From contig PBPU01000043.1 in assembly GCA_002724825.1 (NCBI GenBank), positions 1 to 23,176 on the forward strand: DNA of 23,176 bases, given 5' to 3'. Source of the stretch: Acidimicrobiaceae bacterium (lineage in GTDB: Bacteria; Actinomycetota; Acidimicrobiia; Acidimicrobiales; UBA8592). A program made the position numbers and the translations under genes. Under the pieces are notes generated by a model. That model worked only from the letters and a program-made list of their open reading frames with translations, was not told where the DNA came from and did not search any database. Positions 1 to 7,352 of this stretch are shown in pieces (position 1 is the first letter of the stretch; every line of letters starts with the position of its first letter).

Positions 1-168
<168 letters not shown>

Positions 169-183
169 CTTTTATGAGGTATT

Positions 184-245
184 TAGGGCGTTCGTGCTCG
201 CTATGGAGAGTTCAATGAACTCCTTTGACAATTCGCGCCCTTAAA
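184..245 (+). other. 23S-5S spacer with processing-type stem
   Basis: The spacer between 23S and 5S folds into a long-range stem. GGGCG at 186-190 pairs with CGCCC at 236-240, and A185-T241 extends it (flanking TTT and AAA pair across one bulged T). Inside it a second hairpin, GAGTTC (208-213) with GAACTC (217-222), is possible. Such stems in rRNA spacers are usually cut by RNase III to release pre-23S and pre-5S. The role here is inferred from position and pairing only. Confidence 0.5.
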
Positions 246-261
246 ATTTAGGGCCAAAAGA

Positions 262-380
262 TTTCGGTGGTGATAGCGGTGGGGTCACACCCGTACCCAT
301 TCCGAACACGGTAGTTAAGCCCACCAGCGCCGATGGTACTTGGGACGAGTGTCCCCGGGAGAGTAGGACGCCGCCGGATT
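262..380 (+). rRNA. rrf: 5S ribosomal RNA
   Basis: This is a complete 5S rRNA of about 119 nt. Conserved blocks are visible: 'tagcggtggggtcacacccg' (274-293), 'ccgaacacggtagttaagc' (302-320), 'agcgccgatggtact' (326-340) and 'gagagtaggacgccgcc' (358-374). The 5' strand around TTTCGGTGG pairs with CCGCCGGAT at the 3' end to make helix I. The exact ends are set from this helix and may be off by one or two bases. Confidence 0.95.
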
Positions 381-388
381 TCGATACT

Positions 389-420
389 GTAACGGGCCCG
401 TAAGGGCCCGTTACTCGTTT
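389..420 (+). terminator. Rho-independent terminator of the rRNA operon
   Basis: This is a perfect 11-bp GC-rich hairpin. GTAACGGGCCC (389-399) and GGGCCCGTTAC (404-414) flank a GTAA loop, and a T-rich stretch (TCGTTTTATG) follows. It lies just after 5S and before the next gene, as expected for the end of an rrn transcript. Confidence 0.88.
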
Positions 421-468
421 TATGTAATATTATTTCTCTAAGCCCTAGTTCCTTAGCCACATCACTTG

Positions 469-474
469 TAGGCT
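469..474 (+). promoter_or_regulatory. Putative -10 hexamer (TAGGCT) of the TPR gene
   Basis: TAGGCT fits the actinobacterial TAnnnT -10 pattern and ends 9 nt before the ATG at 484. No Shine-Dalgarno lies between, so the mRNA would be leaderless or have a leader of 2-3 nt. No clear -35 is seen. Confidence 0.35.
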
Positions 475-483
475 TGTTCTGCT

Positions 484-1623
484 ATGTCAACTTCAAAGCG
501 TGGTCCTAGAAAACAGTCAAGTACTTCAAAACGTTCGAACAATAACAATGGTCGTACTGGCAGAGGAGGCTCAAACAGGGCTACGAAAAATCCGAAAAGT
601 CGTTCGAATCAGGGTTATAGAGGAGCGGATGATCGAAAGCCACAGGGTGGTGCTCCGCGAAAGTATAAGAAAAAACCATCTGCACGAAATGATGATATTT
701 TAGACCCTATTCCTGGAAACCAGGAGTGGGGTGGCCTAGCGCGGAAAGGGGTTCTTCGTGTCCACCATGATGATCTCAAGTCTTTGGATGCTCCTGCTGA
801 AGTTAAAGAAGAACTGGAGCCTGATGAATTAGAGCGGAGGGAAGAGAGAAAGCGAAGAAGAGAAGAACGTGATCGAAGGGAAGAGGAATTACGATCAGAG
901 GCAAGAGCTGCTATCGATCGTGCTCAGAAATCAGGAACAAAGGAAACGAAACAAACTCCAAGAGCACTAAAGAGAAAACCGATCACAAGAGGACCCATGC
1001 AACTTGGGGAGATGCAGCCAAGGTTTAAAAAATCATTTGGAGCGGAACAGGGTAAGAAAAATCTTAAAGCCTTCTTTGACTCTATGAGAGCGTTTGAAGA
1101 GGAACGTTTTACTGATGCGGGCCGTAAACTCCGTCCCCTTATAAAAGCTGATCATAGAATTCCGGAGATTTATGAACTCTATGGTCTAATTCTCTATCGC
1201 AAAGAAGAGTTCACAGATGCTGCAGACTGGTTAGAGAAATTCCGCCACTTGGCTTCCTCAACAGAGCAGCACCCAGTTTTGATGGATTGTTACCGAGCAG
1301 AAAAGCGATGGAATGATGTTGATTATTTATGGGATGAACTTAGAGAAGTTTCTCCATCCGGCTCTCTGGTGGTTGAAGGTCGCATTGTGATGGCGGGGGC
1401 GTTAGCAGACCGCGGTAATCTTAAAAAGGCCGTATACCTTCTCGAAAAGGGGTGGAAGGCCCCGAAGCGACCTCGAGATCATCATCTCCGGAGGGCTTAC
1501 GCTTTGGGTGACCTATATGATAGGGCGGGCAATCTTCCGCGAGCCAGAGAAATGTTTCAATGGATTGTTAGTTTCGCCCCGTCCTTTGTGGACGCTAGGG
1601 ACCGCTTAAAAAACCTGAATTAA
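484..1623 (+). CDS. TPR-repeat protein with long basic N-terminal tail
   Basis: This 379-aa protein has two parts. Residues 1-70 are low-complexity, rich in Ser, Arg, Lys, Asn and Gly, strongly basic and probably disordered. Residues ~105-150 form a charged E/R-rich stretch likely to be helical or coiled coil. From about residue 190 to the end there are helix pairs typical of tetratricopeptide repeats (for example A-F-E-E-E-R-F-T-D-A-G-R-K-L and G-N-L-P-R-A-R-E-M-F-Q-W). TPR domains bind proteins; the basic tail could bind nucleic acid, but that is inference. No catalytic motif, signal peptide or membrane segment is seen. It lies directly after the rRNA operon terminator and ends 5 nt from the convergent aldolase. 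The specific function is unknown. Confidence 0.85.
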   Translation: MSTSKRGPRKQSSTSKRSNNNNGRTGRGGSNRATKNPKSRSNQGYRGADDRKPQGGAPRKYKKKPSARNDDILDPIPGNQEWGGLARKGVLRVHHDDLKSLDAPAEVKEELEPDELERREERKRRREERDRREEELRSEARAAIDRAQKSGTKETKQTPRALKRKPITRGPMQLGEMQPRFKKSFGAEQGKKNLKAFFDSMRAFEEERFTDAGRKLRPLIKADHRIPEIYELYGLILYRKEEFTDAADWLEKFRHLASSTEQHPVLMDCYRAEKRWNDVDYLWDELREVSPSGSLVVEGRIVMAGALADRGNLKKAVYLLEKGWKAPKRPRDHHLRRAYALGDLYDRAGNLPRAREMFQWIVSFAPSFVDARDRLKNLN

Positions 1624-1628
1624 CCAAG

Positions 1629-2516
1629 TTACGAGCAAGATGCATCAAAGATGCTCTGAATAGAGCTATTGAGAAGTTCGTCGAAGTCCGCATCAGATTG
1701 CTGAGCGGATAATCCTTCAGTTAAAGCACGAGAAAAACTTGCGACCATGCCGTTGTTTCTTCCTAACCGTTCATTTGACTCCAGGCGTGAATATCCTCCG
1801 GAGAGGGCAACTACTCTTAATACTCGTTGGTCGCTTATTAAGCCACTGTAAAAATTGTCTACTTCTGGGAGAGTGAGTTTTAACATAATTGCTTGTGAGC
1901 CGCTTAGTTCTTCTAAGTTCTGGACAATGGAATCCAAAAGAATCGATTCACACTCTTCTTTGTCTGTGCTGTGAATGTCAACTTCTGGCTCAATGATAGG
2001 GATAAGCCCTGCATCAAGGATTTGTTTTCCTACCTCGAACTGTTGGTTGACTATTGAGTTTATGCCATTCTCGTTGGCTGATTTAATCACCGAGCGCATC
2101 TTTGTTCCGAATATTTTATTCTCGTTAGCCCGTTCAAGAAGACTGTCTAAGTCAGGCATCGGTTTCATTACCTGAACGCCATTCTGCTCATCGGCAAGAC
2201 CTTTATCCACCTTCAAAAACGGGACGACTCTCTTTTCTTCCCATAGATATGAAGCAGTACTTTGGCCTAAGACTTCCCGATCCATTGTGTTCTCAAACAG
2301 AATAGCTCCAAGTATTCGCTCACCACTAAAGCTGCTGCTTGTCATAATCCTGGTTCGCATATTATGAATTAAGTCGAACATTTCCTCGTCACCGTCATAG
2401 CTATTTTCTTCTATCCCGTAGTTCATTAATGCTTTAGGGCTACTACCTCCGCTTTGATCAAGGGCGGCTATGAAACCATCTTCGTGTTGTACTTTGTTTA
2501 GTTGCTCGTTGTTCAT
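1629..2516 (-). CDS. fda: Fructose-bisphosphate aldolase, class I
   Basis: This enzyme cleaves fructose 1,6-bisphosphate to dihydroxyacetone phosphate and glyceraldehyde 3-phosphate through a lysine Schiff base, in glycolysis and gluconeogenesis. The 295-aa protein matches the bacterial class I type known from Staphylococcus over its whole length. Visible landmarks are FIAALDQSGGS near the N-terminus, ILGAILFENTMDREV, VPFLKVDKGLA, IPIIEPEVDIH and IMLKLTLPEVDNFY (containing the probable Schiff-base Lys), then LSGGYSR and SFSRALTEGL. The ATG at 2516 is chosen because the family starts at M-N-x-E-Q-L and AAGGA lies 8 nt upstream. An open frame extends to 2603, but those 29 residues do not fit the family. 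It is divergent from korA and shares an intergenic region of about 180 bp. Confidence 0.96.
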   Translation of the reverse strand: MNNEQLNKVQHEDGFIAALDQSGGSSPKALMNYGIEENSYDGDEEMFDLIHNMRTRIMTSSSFSGERILGAILFENTMDREVLGQSTASYLWEEKRVVPFLKVDKGLADEQNGVQVMKPMPDLDSLLERANENKIFGTKMRSVIKSANENGINSIVNQQFEVGKQILDAGLIPIIEPEVDIHSTDKEECESILLDSIVQNLEELSGSQAIMLKLTLPEVDNFYSGLISDQRVLRVVALSGGYSRLESNERLGRNNGMVASFSRALTEGLSAQQSDADFDELLNSSIQSIFDASCS

Positions 2517-2611
2517 GTATCTGTCCTTAGAGAATGTGACACAGACAGAATAGGCGATCATTACACCGAATGTGCAAAAAAAACGAAGTGAGAAATATGT
2601 CACACAACTTC

Positions 2612-2625
2612 TTGATGTAAATCAA
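2612..2625. promoter_or_regulatory. FNR-type binding site (TTGAT-N4-ATCAA)
   Basis: TTGATGTAAATCAA is an exact match to the FNR consensus half-sites with the right 4-nt spacer. It lies between the divergent fda and korA genes. A -10-like hexamer TATCGT follows at 2648-2653. If transcription starts 7 nt after that hexamer (2660), the box centre (2618.5) falls at -41.5, the classic position for class II activation by CRP/FNR-family regulators. The match and spacing are read directly; binding and the start site are inferred. Confidence 0.6.
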
Positions 2626-2647
2626 ACCATTTAGACTAAAGAGAGGC

Positions 2648-2653
2648 TATCGT
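2648..2653 (+). promoter_or_regulatory. Putative -10 hexamer (TATCGT) of korAB
   Basis: TATCGT fits TAnnnT and lies at the correct distance from the upstream FNR-type box for an activator-dependent promoter without a -35. The predicted start near 2660 gives a leader of about 38 nt. Confidence 0.4.
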
Positions 2654-2675
2654 CGTCCGAGGCGGCTTTAACTAC

Positions 2676-2687
2676 TGACACGTGTCA
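2676..2687. promoter_or_regulatory. 12-bp perfect palindrome in korA leader
   Basis: TGACACGTGTCA is a perfect inverted repeat ending next to the korA Shine-Dalgarno (AAGGGGG, 2687-2693). It could be an operator for a dimeric repressor just downstream of the promoter. An RNA hairpin is less likely because there is no loop. No regulator is identified. Confidence 0.4.
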
Positions 2688-2697
2688 AGGGGGATCC

Positions 2698-4569
2698 GTG
2701 ACAGATACTATTCCGGAATCAGGAGCAAGAGAGCTATCTAGAATCATCATCCGTTTTGCAGGTGATTCAGGGGATGGAATGCAATTAACTGGTGAGCGCT
2801 TTACGAATGCAAGTGCTCTTTTCGGTAACGACCTTGCCACCTTGCCAGAATTCCCTGCTGAAATACGCGCTCCGCAAGGAACCCTTGCAGGCGTTTCAGC
2901 TTTCCAAGTTCAAGTTTCAGATCATGACATAACCACCCCGGGAGATGCTCCAAATGTTTTGATCGCAATGAATCCGGCTGCTCTGAAGAAAGAAATTTCT
3001 AAATTGGAAATCGGTGGAACCGTTATCGTTAACAAAGATACTTTCGAGGAGCGGAACCTAGCCAAAGCGGGGTATGCAGAAAATCCTCTTGAAACCGGAG
3101 AACTATCTAACTACACCCTGTTTGAAGTGCCTATGACTTCGATGACTAAAGAAGTATGTAAGGAAATTGAGGGAATTAAGCCTCGAGATGCTGAAAGATC
3201 TAAGAACTTTTTCGCCCTTGGTTTAGTTTCATGGCTTTACCAAAGGCCGATGGAACCCACCTTGGACTGGATAGAGAAAAAATTCGGTAAAACTCCGAAC
3301 GTAGTTCAAGCAAACAATGCGGCTTTCAAAGCTGGTCACGCTTATGGGGAAACAACTGAGGCGTTCGCTTATACATACGAGGTTAAACCTGCTGCTTTGG
3401 AGGCAGGAACCTACACGAATATTAATGGTAATACCGCCTTATCTTGGGGGCTTGTTGCTGCAGGGAAACTTTCTGACCTCCCAGTATTTTTAGGTTCGTA
3501 TCCCATTACGCCAGCATCCGATATTCTTCATGAGCTCGCAAAGCATAAGAATTTTGGTGTAGCAACATTCCAAGCTGAAGATGAAATAGCGGCTGTTGCT
3601 TCATCGGTTGGCGCAGCGTTTGGTGGATCACTTGCGGTCACTACTACTAGCGGCCCAGGGATAGCTCTCAAAGGCGAAGCGATAGGGTTGGCAATCAATC
3701 TTGAGCTTCCTCTTGTTGTAATTGATATCCAGCGTGGAGGGCCATCAACTGGACTTCCAACAAAAACAGAAGCCTCTGATCTCCTCATGGCAATGTATGG
3801 GCGCCATGGGGAAGCTCCAATGCCTGTTATTGCTCCATATAGTCCCGGGCATTGTTTCCACGCAGCTATTGAAGCAGCTCGCCTTGCCTTAAAGTACCGC
3901 ACCCCCGTAATGCTGATGTCTGACGGATATTTAGCTAATGGTTCTGAGCCTTGGAAACTTCCTGATGTAGATTCATTGCCCAATATCAACACAATATTTA
4001 CAACTGAACCTAATCACGTCGATGAAGATGGTAACGAGCACTTTTGGCCATACAAGCGTGATCCAGAGACTCTTGCACGTGCTTGGGCTGTGCCAGGCAC
4101 CCCGGGCCTCATGCATCGCATTGGGGGCATAGAAAAGGAAGATGGAACCGGAAATATCTCTTATGATCCCTTAAACCATCAGCATATGACAGATATCCGC
4201 CAAGCTAAGGTCGCTAATATCGCGTCAGATATTCCTCTAACTTGGGTTGAAGGCGATGAGGATGCCGATGTTCTTCTAGTGGGGTGGGGTTCTACTTGGG
4301 GTGCGATAACTAGCGCTGCGAAACAAGTTCGCGATCAGGGGCATAAAATTGCACACGCTCACCTTATTCATATCAGCCCATTTCCAAGTGATCTCGGAGA
4401 TGTTCTTTCTCGATACAAGACCGTGATATGCCCTGAGATGAACATGGGTCAACTCTCTAAGTTGCTTCGAGCCGAGTTTCTAGTAGATGTTAAATCTGTC
4501 AATAAAGTGCAAGGGCAACCTTTCACAACCAGTGAACTGGTTGACATTATAATTGAAGAACTAAAGTAA
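2698..4569 (+). CDS. korA: 2-oxoacid:ferredoxin oxidoreductase, fused gamma-alpha subunit (KorA)
   Basis: KorA works with KorB to convert a 2-oxoacid, most likely 2-oxoglutarate, plus CoA to acyl-CoA and CO2, reducing ferredoxin. In actinobacteria KorAB can replace or supplement the 2-oxoglutarate dehydrogenase step of the TCA cycle. The 623-aa protein has the gamma domain first (residues ~16-195, with FAGDSGDGMQLTGERF). The alpha domain follows, with YPITP at 268-272, QAEDEIAAVASSVGAA, TTSGPG, and RGGPSTGLPTKTEASD from about 346. This gamma-alpha fusion and length are usual for actinobacterial KorA. The start is GTG, with AAGGGGG 4 nt upstream. The korB start follows after 11 nt, so the two are co-transcribed. 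Substrate choice within the family cannot be fixed from sequence alone. Confidence 0.95.
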   Translation: MTDTIPESGARELSRIIIRFAGDSGDGMQLTGERFTNASALFGNDLATLPEFPAEIRAPQGTLAGVSAFQVQVSDHDITTPGDAPNVLIAMNPAALKKEISKLEIGGTVIVNKDTFEERNLAKAGYAENPLETGELSNYTLFEVPMTSMTKEVCKEIEGIKPRDAERSKNFFALGLVSWLYQRPMEPTLDWIEKKFGKTPNVVQANNAAFKAGHAYGETTEAFAYTYEVKPAALEAGTYTNINGNTALSWGLVAAGKLSDLPVFLGSYPITPASDILHELAKHKNFGVATFQAEDEIAAVASSVGAAFGGSLAVTTTSGPGIALKGEAIGLAINLELPLVVIDIQRGGPSTGLPTKTEASDLLMAMYGRHGEAPMPVIAPYSPGHCFHAAIEAARLALKYRTPVMLMSDGYLANGSEPWKLPDVDSLPNINTIFTTEPNHVDEDGNEHFWPYKRDPETLARAWAVPGTPGLMHRIGGIEKEDGTGNISYDPLNHQHMTDIRQAKVANIASDIPLTWVEGDEDADVLLVGWGSTWGAITSAAKQVRDQGHKIAHAHLIHISPFPSDLGDVLSRYKTVICPEMNMGQLSKLLRAEFLVDVKSVNKVQGQPFTTSELVDIIIEELK

Positions 4570-4580
4570 GCAGGAGAAAC

Positions 4581-5612
4581 ATGACCGACACTGCGCCAGC
4601 GCCAGAAACCACTAAAGCTGATTGGACCAGCGACCAAGAGCCAAGATGGTGTCCAGGATGTGGAGACTATTCTATTTTGACGGCTATGCAACTCATGCTG
4701 CCAGAAATGGAATCTCGACCACGACCAGAAAATACGGTGTTCATCTCGGGGATAGGTTGTGCGGCGCGTTTCCCTTACTACATGAACACGTATGGCATGC
4801 ATTCCATCCATGGAAGAGCCCCCGCAGTAGCGACCGGTTTAGCTATCGCCAGGCCTGAACTTGACGTTTGGGTAATCGGTGGTGATGGAGACATGCTCTC
4901 TATCGGTGGAAATCATCTTATTCACGCTATGCGTCGAAACGTAAACATGACGATTCTCCTCTTCAACAATCAGATTTATGGTCTTACCAAGGGACAGTAT
5001 TCGCCTACAAGTGAAGTTGGAAAAATAACAAAATCTACACCGATGGGGTCAGTGGATCAGCCGTTTAATGCAGTTAGTGTCGCGTTGGGTGCTGAAGCCA
5101 CTTTCGTCGCACGTACTCACGACATGGACCGAAAGCACATGCAGGAAACGTTCCGGAGAGCACATGAACATCGAGGAGCATCTCTGGTTGAAATCTTCCA
5201 AAATTGTAACGTCTTTAACGATGGGGCTTTTGCTCAGATAACGAAGAAAGATAAGCGCGATTCAATGTTGATCCAGCTGACTCACGGTGAGCCGATTAGA
5301 TTCGGTGAAGATAATGAATTTGGTGTCATCTCGAATTCCCAAGGGAATGCTGAGATTGTTAAGGTCGCAGATGTGGGAGAGTCTGCGCTCATTGTTCACG
5401 ATGAAAGTTGTGAAGACCCGAGCTTAGCATTTGCTATTTCTAGAATTTCTAGCGGCCCATACGAGCCAACTCCTGTCGGAGTGTTCCGTGAAGTCCAACG
5501 ACCTGAGTATGCTTCCGTTGTTAACCAACAGATAGACGTTGCTAGAACCCAGCAAGGTTTAGGGGATATTAGTGATCTTCTAAACTCACAGCCGACATGG
5601 GAAGTAGCCTGA
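4581..5612 (+). CDS. korB: 2-oxoacid:ferredoxin oxidoreductase, beta subunit (KorB)
   Basis: This is the thiamine-diphosphate-binding catalytic subunit that pairs with KorA. The 343-aa protein has WCPGCGDYS with C24 and C27, plus C60 (GIGCAARF) and C209 (FQNCNVFN), which together would hold the [4Fe-4S] cluster. The ThDP/Mg motif is GGDGDMLSIGGNHLIHAMRR (around residues 99-118), followed by LLFNNQIYGLTKGQYSPTS. The ATG start is preceded by CAGGAGAAAC, a good Shine-Dalgarno. The enzyme class is oxygen-sensitive, which fits the FNR-type box upstream of korA. It ends with TGA; the tlyA coding region begins about 30 nt later. Confidence 0.95.
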   Translation: MTDTAPAPETTKADWTSDQEPRWCPGCGDYSILTAMQLMLPEMESRPRPENTVFISGIGCAARFPYYMNTYGMHSIHGRAPAVATGLAIARPELDVWVIGGDGDMLSIGGNHLIHAMRRNVNMTILLFNNQIYGLTKGQYSPTSEVGKITKSTPMGSVDQPFNAVSVALGAEATFVARTHDMDRKHMQETFRRAHEHRGASLVEIFQNCNVFNDGAFAQITKKDKRDSMLIQLTHGEPIRFGEDNEFGVISNSQGNAEIVKVADVGESALIVHDESCEDPSLAFAISRISSGPYEPTPVGVFREVQRPEYASVVNQQIDVARTQQGLGDISDLLNSQPTWEVA

Positions 5613-5632
5613 ATCAACAGATAAATTCTGGC

Positions 5633-5638
5633 TATTAT
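5633..5638 (+). promoter_or_regulatory. Putative -10 hexamer (TATTAT) of tlyA
   Basis: TATTAT differs from TATAAT by one base. It ends exactly 6 nt before the ATT codon at 5645 and 3 nt before ATC at 5642, the two candidate non-standard tlyA starts. The same 6-nt spacing is seen at the grdB-like gene and scpA. Confidence 0.4.
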
Positions 5639-5644
5639 TAAATC

Positions 5645-6442
5645 ATTAGACGTATACGCCTGGACTCCGAACTCATCAGACGCGGGATAGCTGCTACCCA
5701 AATAGAAGTTGAGAGTCTTATTGCAGCGAAAAAAGTTCAGGTGAATGGAAGTTTCGCTGCCACTTCAGCTCAACTAGTGCTTAGAAGTGACAGCCTTGAA
5801 CTGGTTTCTGAGAAAGACGATTACGTGAGTAGAGGCGGACACAAACTGGCTCATGCTCTTAGTGCCTTTTGTATCAACCCTGATGGATTAGATTGTGTAG
5901 ATGTAGGAGCATCCACAGGAGGGTTCACAGATTGTCTCTTGCAGAATAGGGCTTTAACTGTAACGACGATAGATGTGGGGTATGGAATACTTCACGAACG
6001 GCTCGTAAACGATGCACGAGTTGAAGTCTACGAACGATTAAATATCAGAGATGCTGTTGCTACGTTTGACGGTAAAGTATTTCAATTGTTAGTTGCTGAT
6101 CTTTCATTCATCTCGCTCAGATTAGTCCTTGAAGATCTTGTGGCTCTCTGCAAGGAAGGCGCCTCCCTAGTTCTGTTAGTGAAACCACAGTTTGAATCAT
6201 CGCACGAAGAGGCTAGTCAAGCTAGGGGAGTCATTCGTGATCCTCGAGTATGGGAACGGACGCTAAGGGAAGTAGCCGAAGAAGCGGCACGGGTCGGAGC
6301 TCCGTTGCAGGAGATGGCCGTTTCTCCTCTTGCTGGAGCTAAAGGTAATCGTGAGTTCTTCTTCCACCTTATAAAGGGGGCGAAAAAACAGTTCGTCGAT
6401 GTTTCCAAAGAATTGAGATCAATGAAACTCAATCTTCAATAG
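5645..6442 (+). CDS. tlyA: TlyA family rRNA (cytidine-2'-O)-methyltransferase
   Basis: TlyA methylates the 2'-O of cytidines in 16S and 23S rRNA using S-adenosylmethionine. From 5645 it gives 265 aa, close to the 268 aa of M. tuberculosis TlyA. An N-terminal S4 RNA-binding domain (LDSELIRRG ... SLIAAKKVQVNG) is followed by DYVSRGGHKL, then the SAM-binding motif DVGASTGGFTDCLL (from ~86), VADLSFISL and LLVKPQFE. The S4 domain is in frame with the methyltransferase, but no ATG, GTG or TTG precedes it: TAA lies at 5639-5641, then ATC ATT AGA CGT. The family N-terminus M-A-R-R-x-R-L-D matches I-I-R-R-I-R-L-D here, so initiation at ATT (5645) or ATC (5642) is likely. The first standard start, GTG at 5741, would remove most of S4. 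A sequencing error is the alternative. Confidence 0.88.
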   Translation: MRRIRLDSELIRRGIAATQIEVESLIAAKKVQVNGSFAATSAQLVLRSDSLELVSEKDDYVSRGGHKLAHALSAFCINPDGLDCVDVGASTGGFTDCLLQNRALTVTTIDVGYGILHERLVNDARVEVYERLNIRDAVATFDGKVFQLLVADLSFISLRLVLEDLVALCKEGASLVLLVKPQFESSHEEASQARGVIRDPRVWERTLREVAEEAARVGAPLQEMAVSPLAGAKGNREFFFHLIKGAKKQFVDVSKELRSMKLNLQ

Positions 6443-6464
6443 TGGCTACTCAGCCACAATCCCA

Positions 6465-6470
6465 TAACCT
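6465..6470 (+). promoter_or_regulatory. Putative -10 hexamer (TAACCT) of nadK
   Basis: TAACCT (TAnnnT type) ends 9 nt before the nadK ATG. The surrounding string ATAACCTAGAG recurs before the DUF512 gene at 22732, at almost the same distance from its start. Confidence 0.4.
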
Positions 6471-6479
6471 AGAGGGTGT

Positions 6480-7325
6480 ATGTCACGAGTTGCCGCATTT
6501 GTTAATGTTAATCGATCAGAAGCTGTTGAATTAGCTACTGAATTGATTCAATGGATCGAATCGTCCGGCCACATCTGCGTCCTGATAGGAGATTCTGCCT
6601 CGGCAGTGAACCGCGAAGACCTCGCGATCTGTGAGAGTGAAATAGACCAGTCTATTGATCTGGCCGTAGCTCTTGGAGGAGACGGATCTATTCTTTACAT
6701 GGTTCGTGAGGTAAGTGACTTCGGCGTGCCTGTGATGGGTATCAATTTAGGGAGGATGGGCTACCTTACCGAAGTTGAACCGACGCTTGCGCAGTTTCGG
6801 ATGCAGGAATTTTTCGAAGGTAAGCATACTATTGAGGAGCGAATGCGGCTGGAGGTCTTGATTGATGGAGAAGAAAGCCCATTACGAGCTCTAAATGAAG
6901 TCGTAATTGAAAAAAATGATACTGGTCGAACCGTTCGGCTTGCTTTAGACATCAACGATGACTTCTTCATGTCGTACGCTACTGATGGATTAATTGTAGC
7001 TACGCCGACAGGTTCGACAGCGTATTCTTTATCTGCACGAGGGCCGATCATCGACCCCACCCACAAAGCCCTTCTACTGACTCCGGTAGCGCCTCATTCT
7101 TTGTTTGATCGGTCAGTGGTTCTTTCACCTGATGACAATTTAAAAATAGAAGTACTTCCAGGCTCGAACGCTTCGATTGCGTTAGACGGCCATGTTGTTT
7201 CGCAATTAGAAGTGGGCCAAACGCTATCATGCACTGCGGCAGAAAAACCTGCACGGTTAGTTTCATTCGGAAGTAATAACTTTCACCGTGTTCTTAAAGA
7301 AAAATTTGGATTATCTGACCGTTAA
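6480..7325 (+). CDS. nadK: NAD kinase
   Basis: This kinase phosphorylates NAD+ to NADP+ with ATP or polyphosphate, in the cytoplasm. The 281-aa protein carries the family GGDG motif (residues 66-69, within ALGGDGSILYMVRE), GINLGRMGYLTE, ALNEVVIEK and ATDGLIVATPTGSTAYSLSARGPI, and ends with a short C-terminal domain (LDGHV). Length and motifs are normal for bacterial NadK. The start is ATG, with only a weak AGAGGG upstream. It lies between tlyA and recN, the order also seen in Mycobacterium (tlyA-ppnK-recN). Confidence 0.97.
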   Translation: MSRVAAFVNVNRSEAVELATELIQWIESSGHICVLIGDSASAVNREDLAICESEIDQSIDLAVALGGDGSILYMVREVSDFGVPVMGINLGRMGYLTEVEPTLAQFRMQEFFEGKHTIEERMRLEVLIDGEESPLRALNEVVIEKNDTGRTVRLALDINDDFFMSYATDGLIVATPTGSTAYSLSARGPIIDPTHKALLLTPVAPHSLFDRSVVLSPDDNLKIEVLPGSNASIALDGHVVSQLEVGQTLSCTAAEKPARLVSFGSNNFHRVLKEKFGLSDR

Positions 7326-7339
7326 ACGTGATCGAAAAG

Positions 7340-7345
7340 TAAAGT
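7340..7345 (+). promoter_or_regulatory. Putative -10 hexamer (TAAAGT) of recN
   Basis: TAAAGT fits TAnnnT and ends 7 nt before the recN GTG at 7353, with no purine-rich ribosome site between. This suggests a leaderless recN transcript. No LexA-type SOS box was recognised nearby. Confidence 0.35.
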
Positions 7346-7352
7346 CATTCGG

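Noticed and set aside
248..460. 70-codon open frame on the minus strand
   Set aside because: It is antisense to the 5S rRNA gene and its terminator.
2517..2603. Longer N-terminus of the aldolase starting at 2603
   Set aside because: The extra 29 residues do not fit the family start, and AAGGA is positioned for the ATG at 2516.
2587..2604. AGTGA-N8-TCACA as a CRP site between fda and korA
   Set aside because: The spacer is 8 nt instead of the 6 nt usual for CRP, and the half-sites match only in part.
6442..6457. Hairpin GTGGCT/AGCCAC after tlyA as a terminator
   Set aside because: The stem is only 6 bp, has no T tract and overlaps the stop codon, so it is too weak to call.
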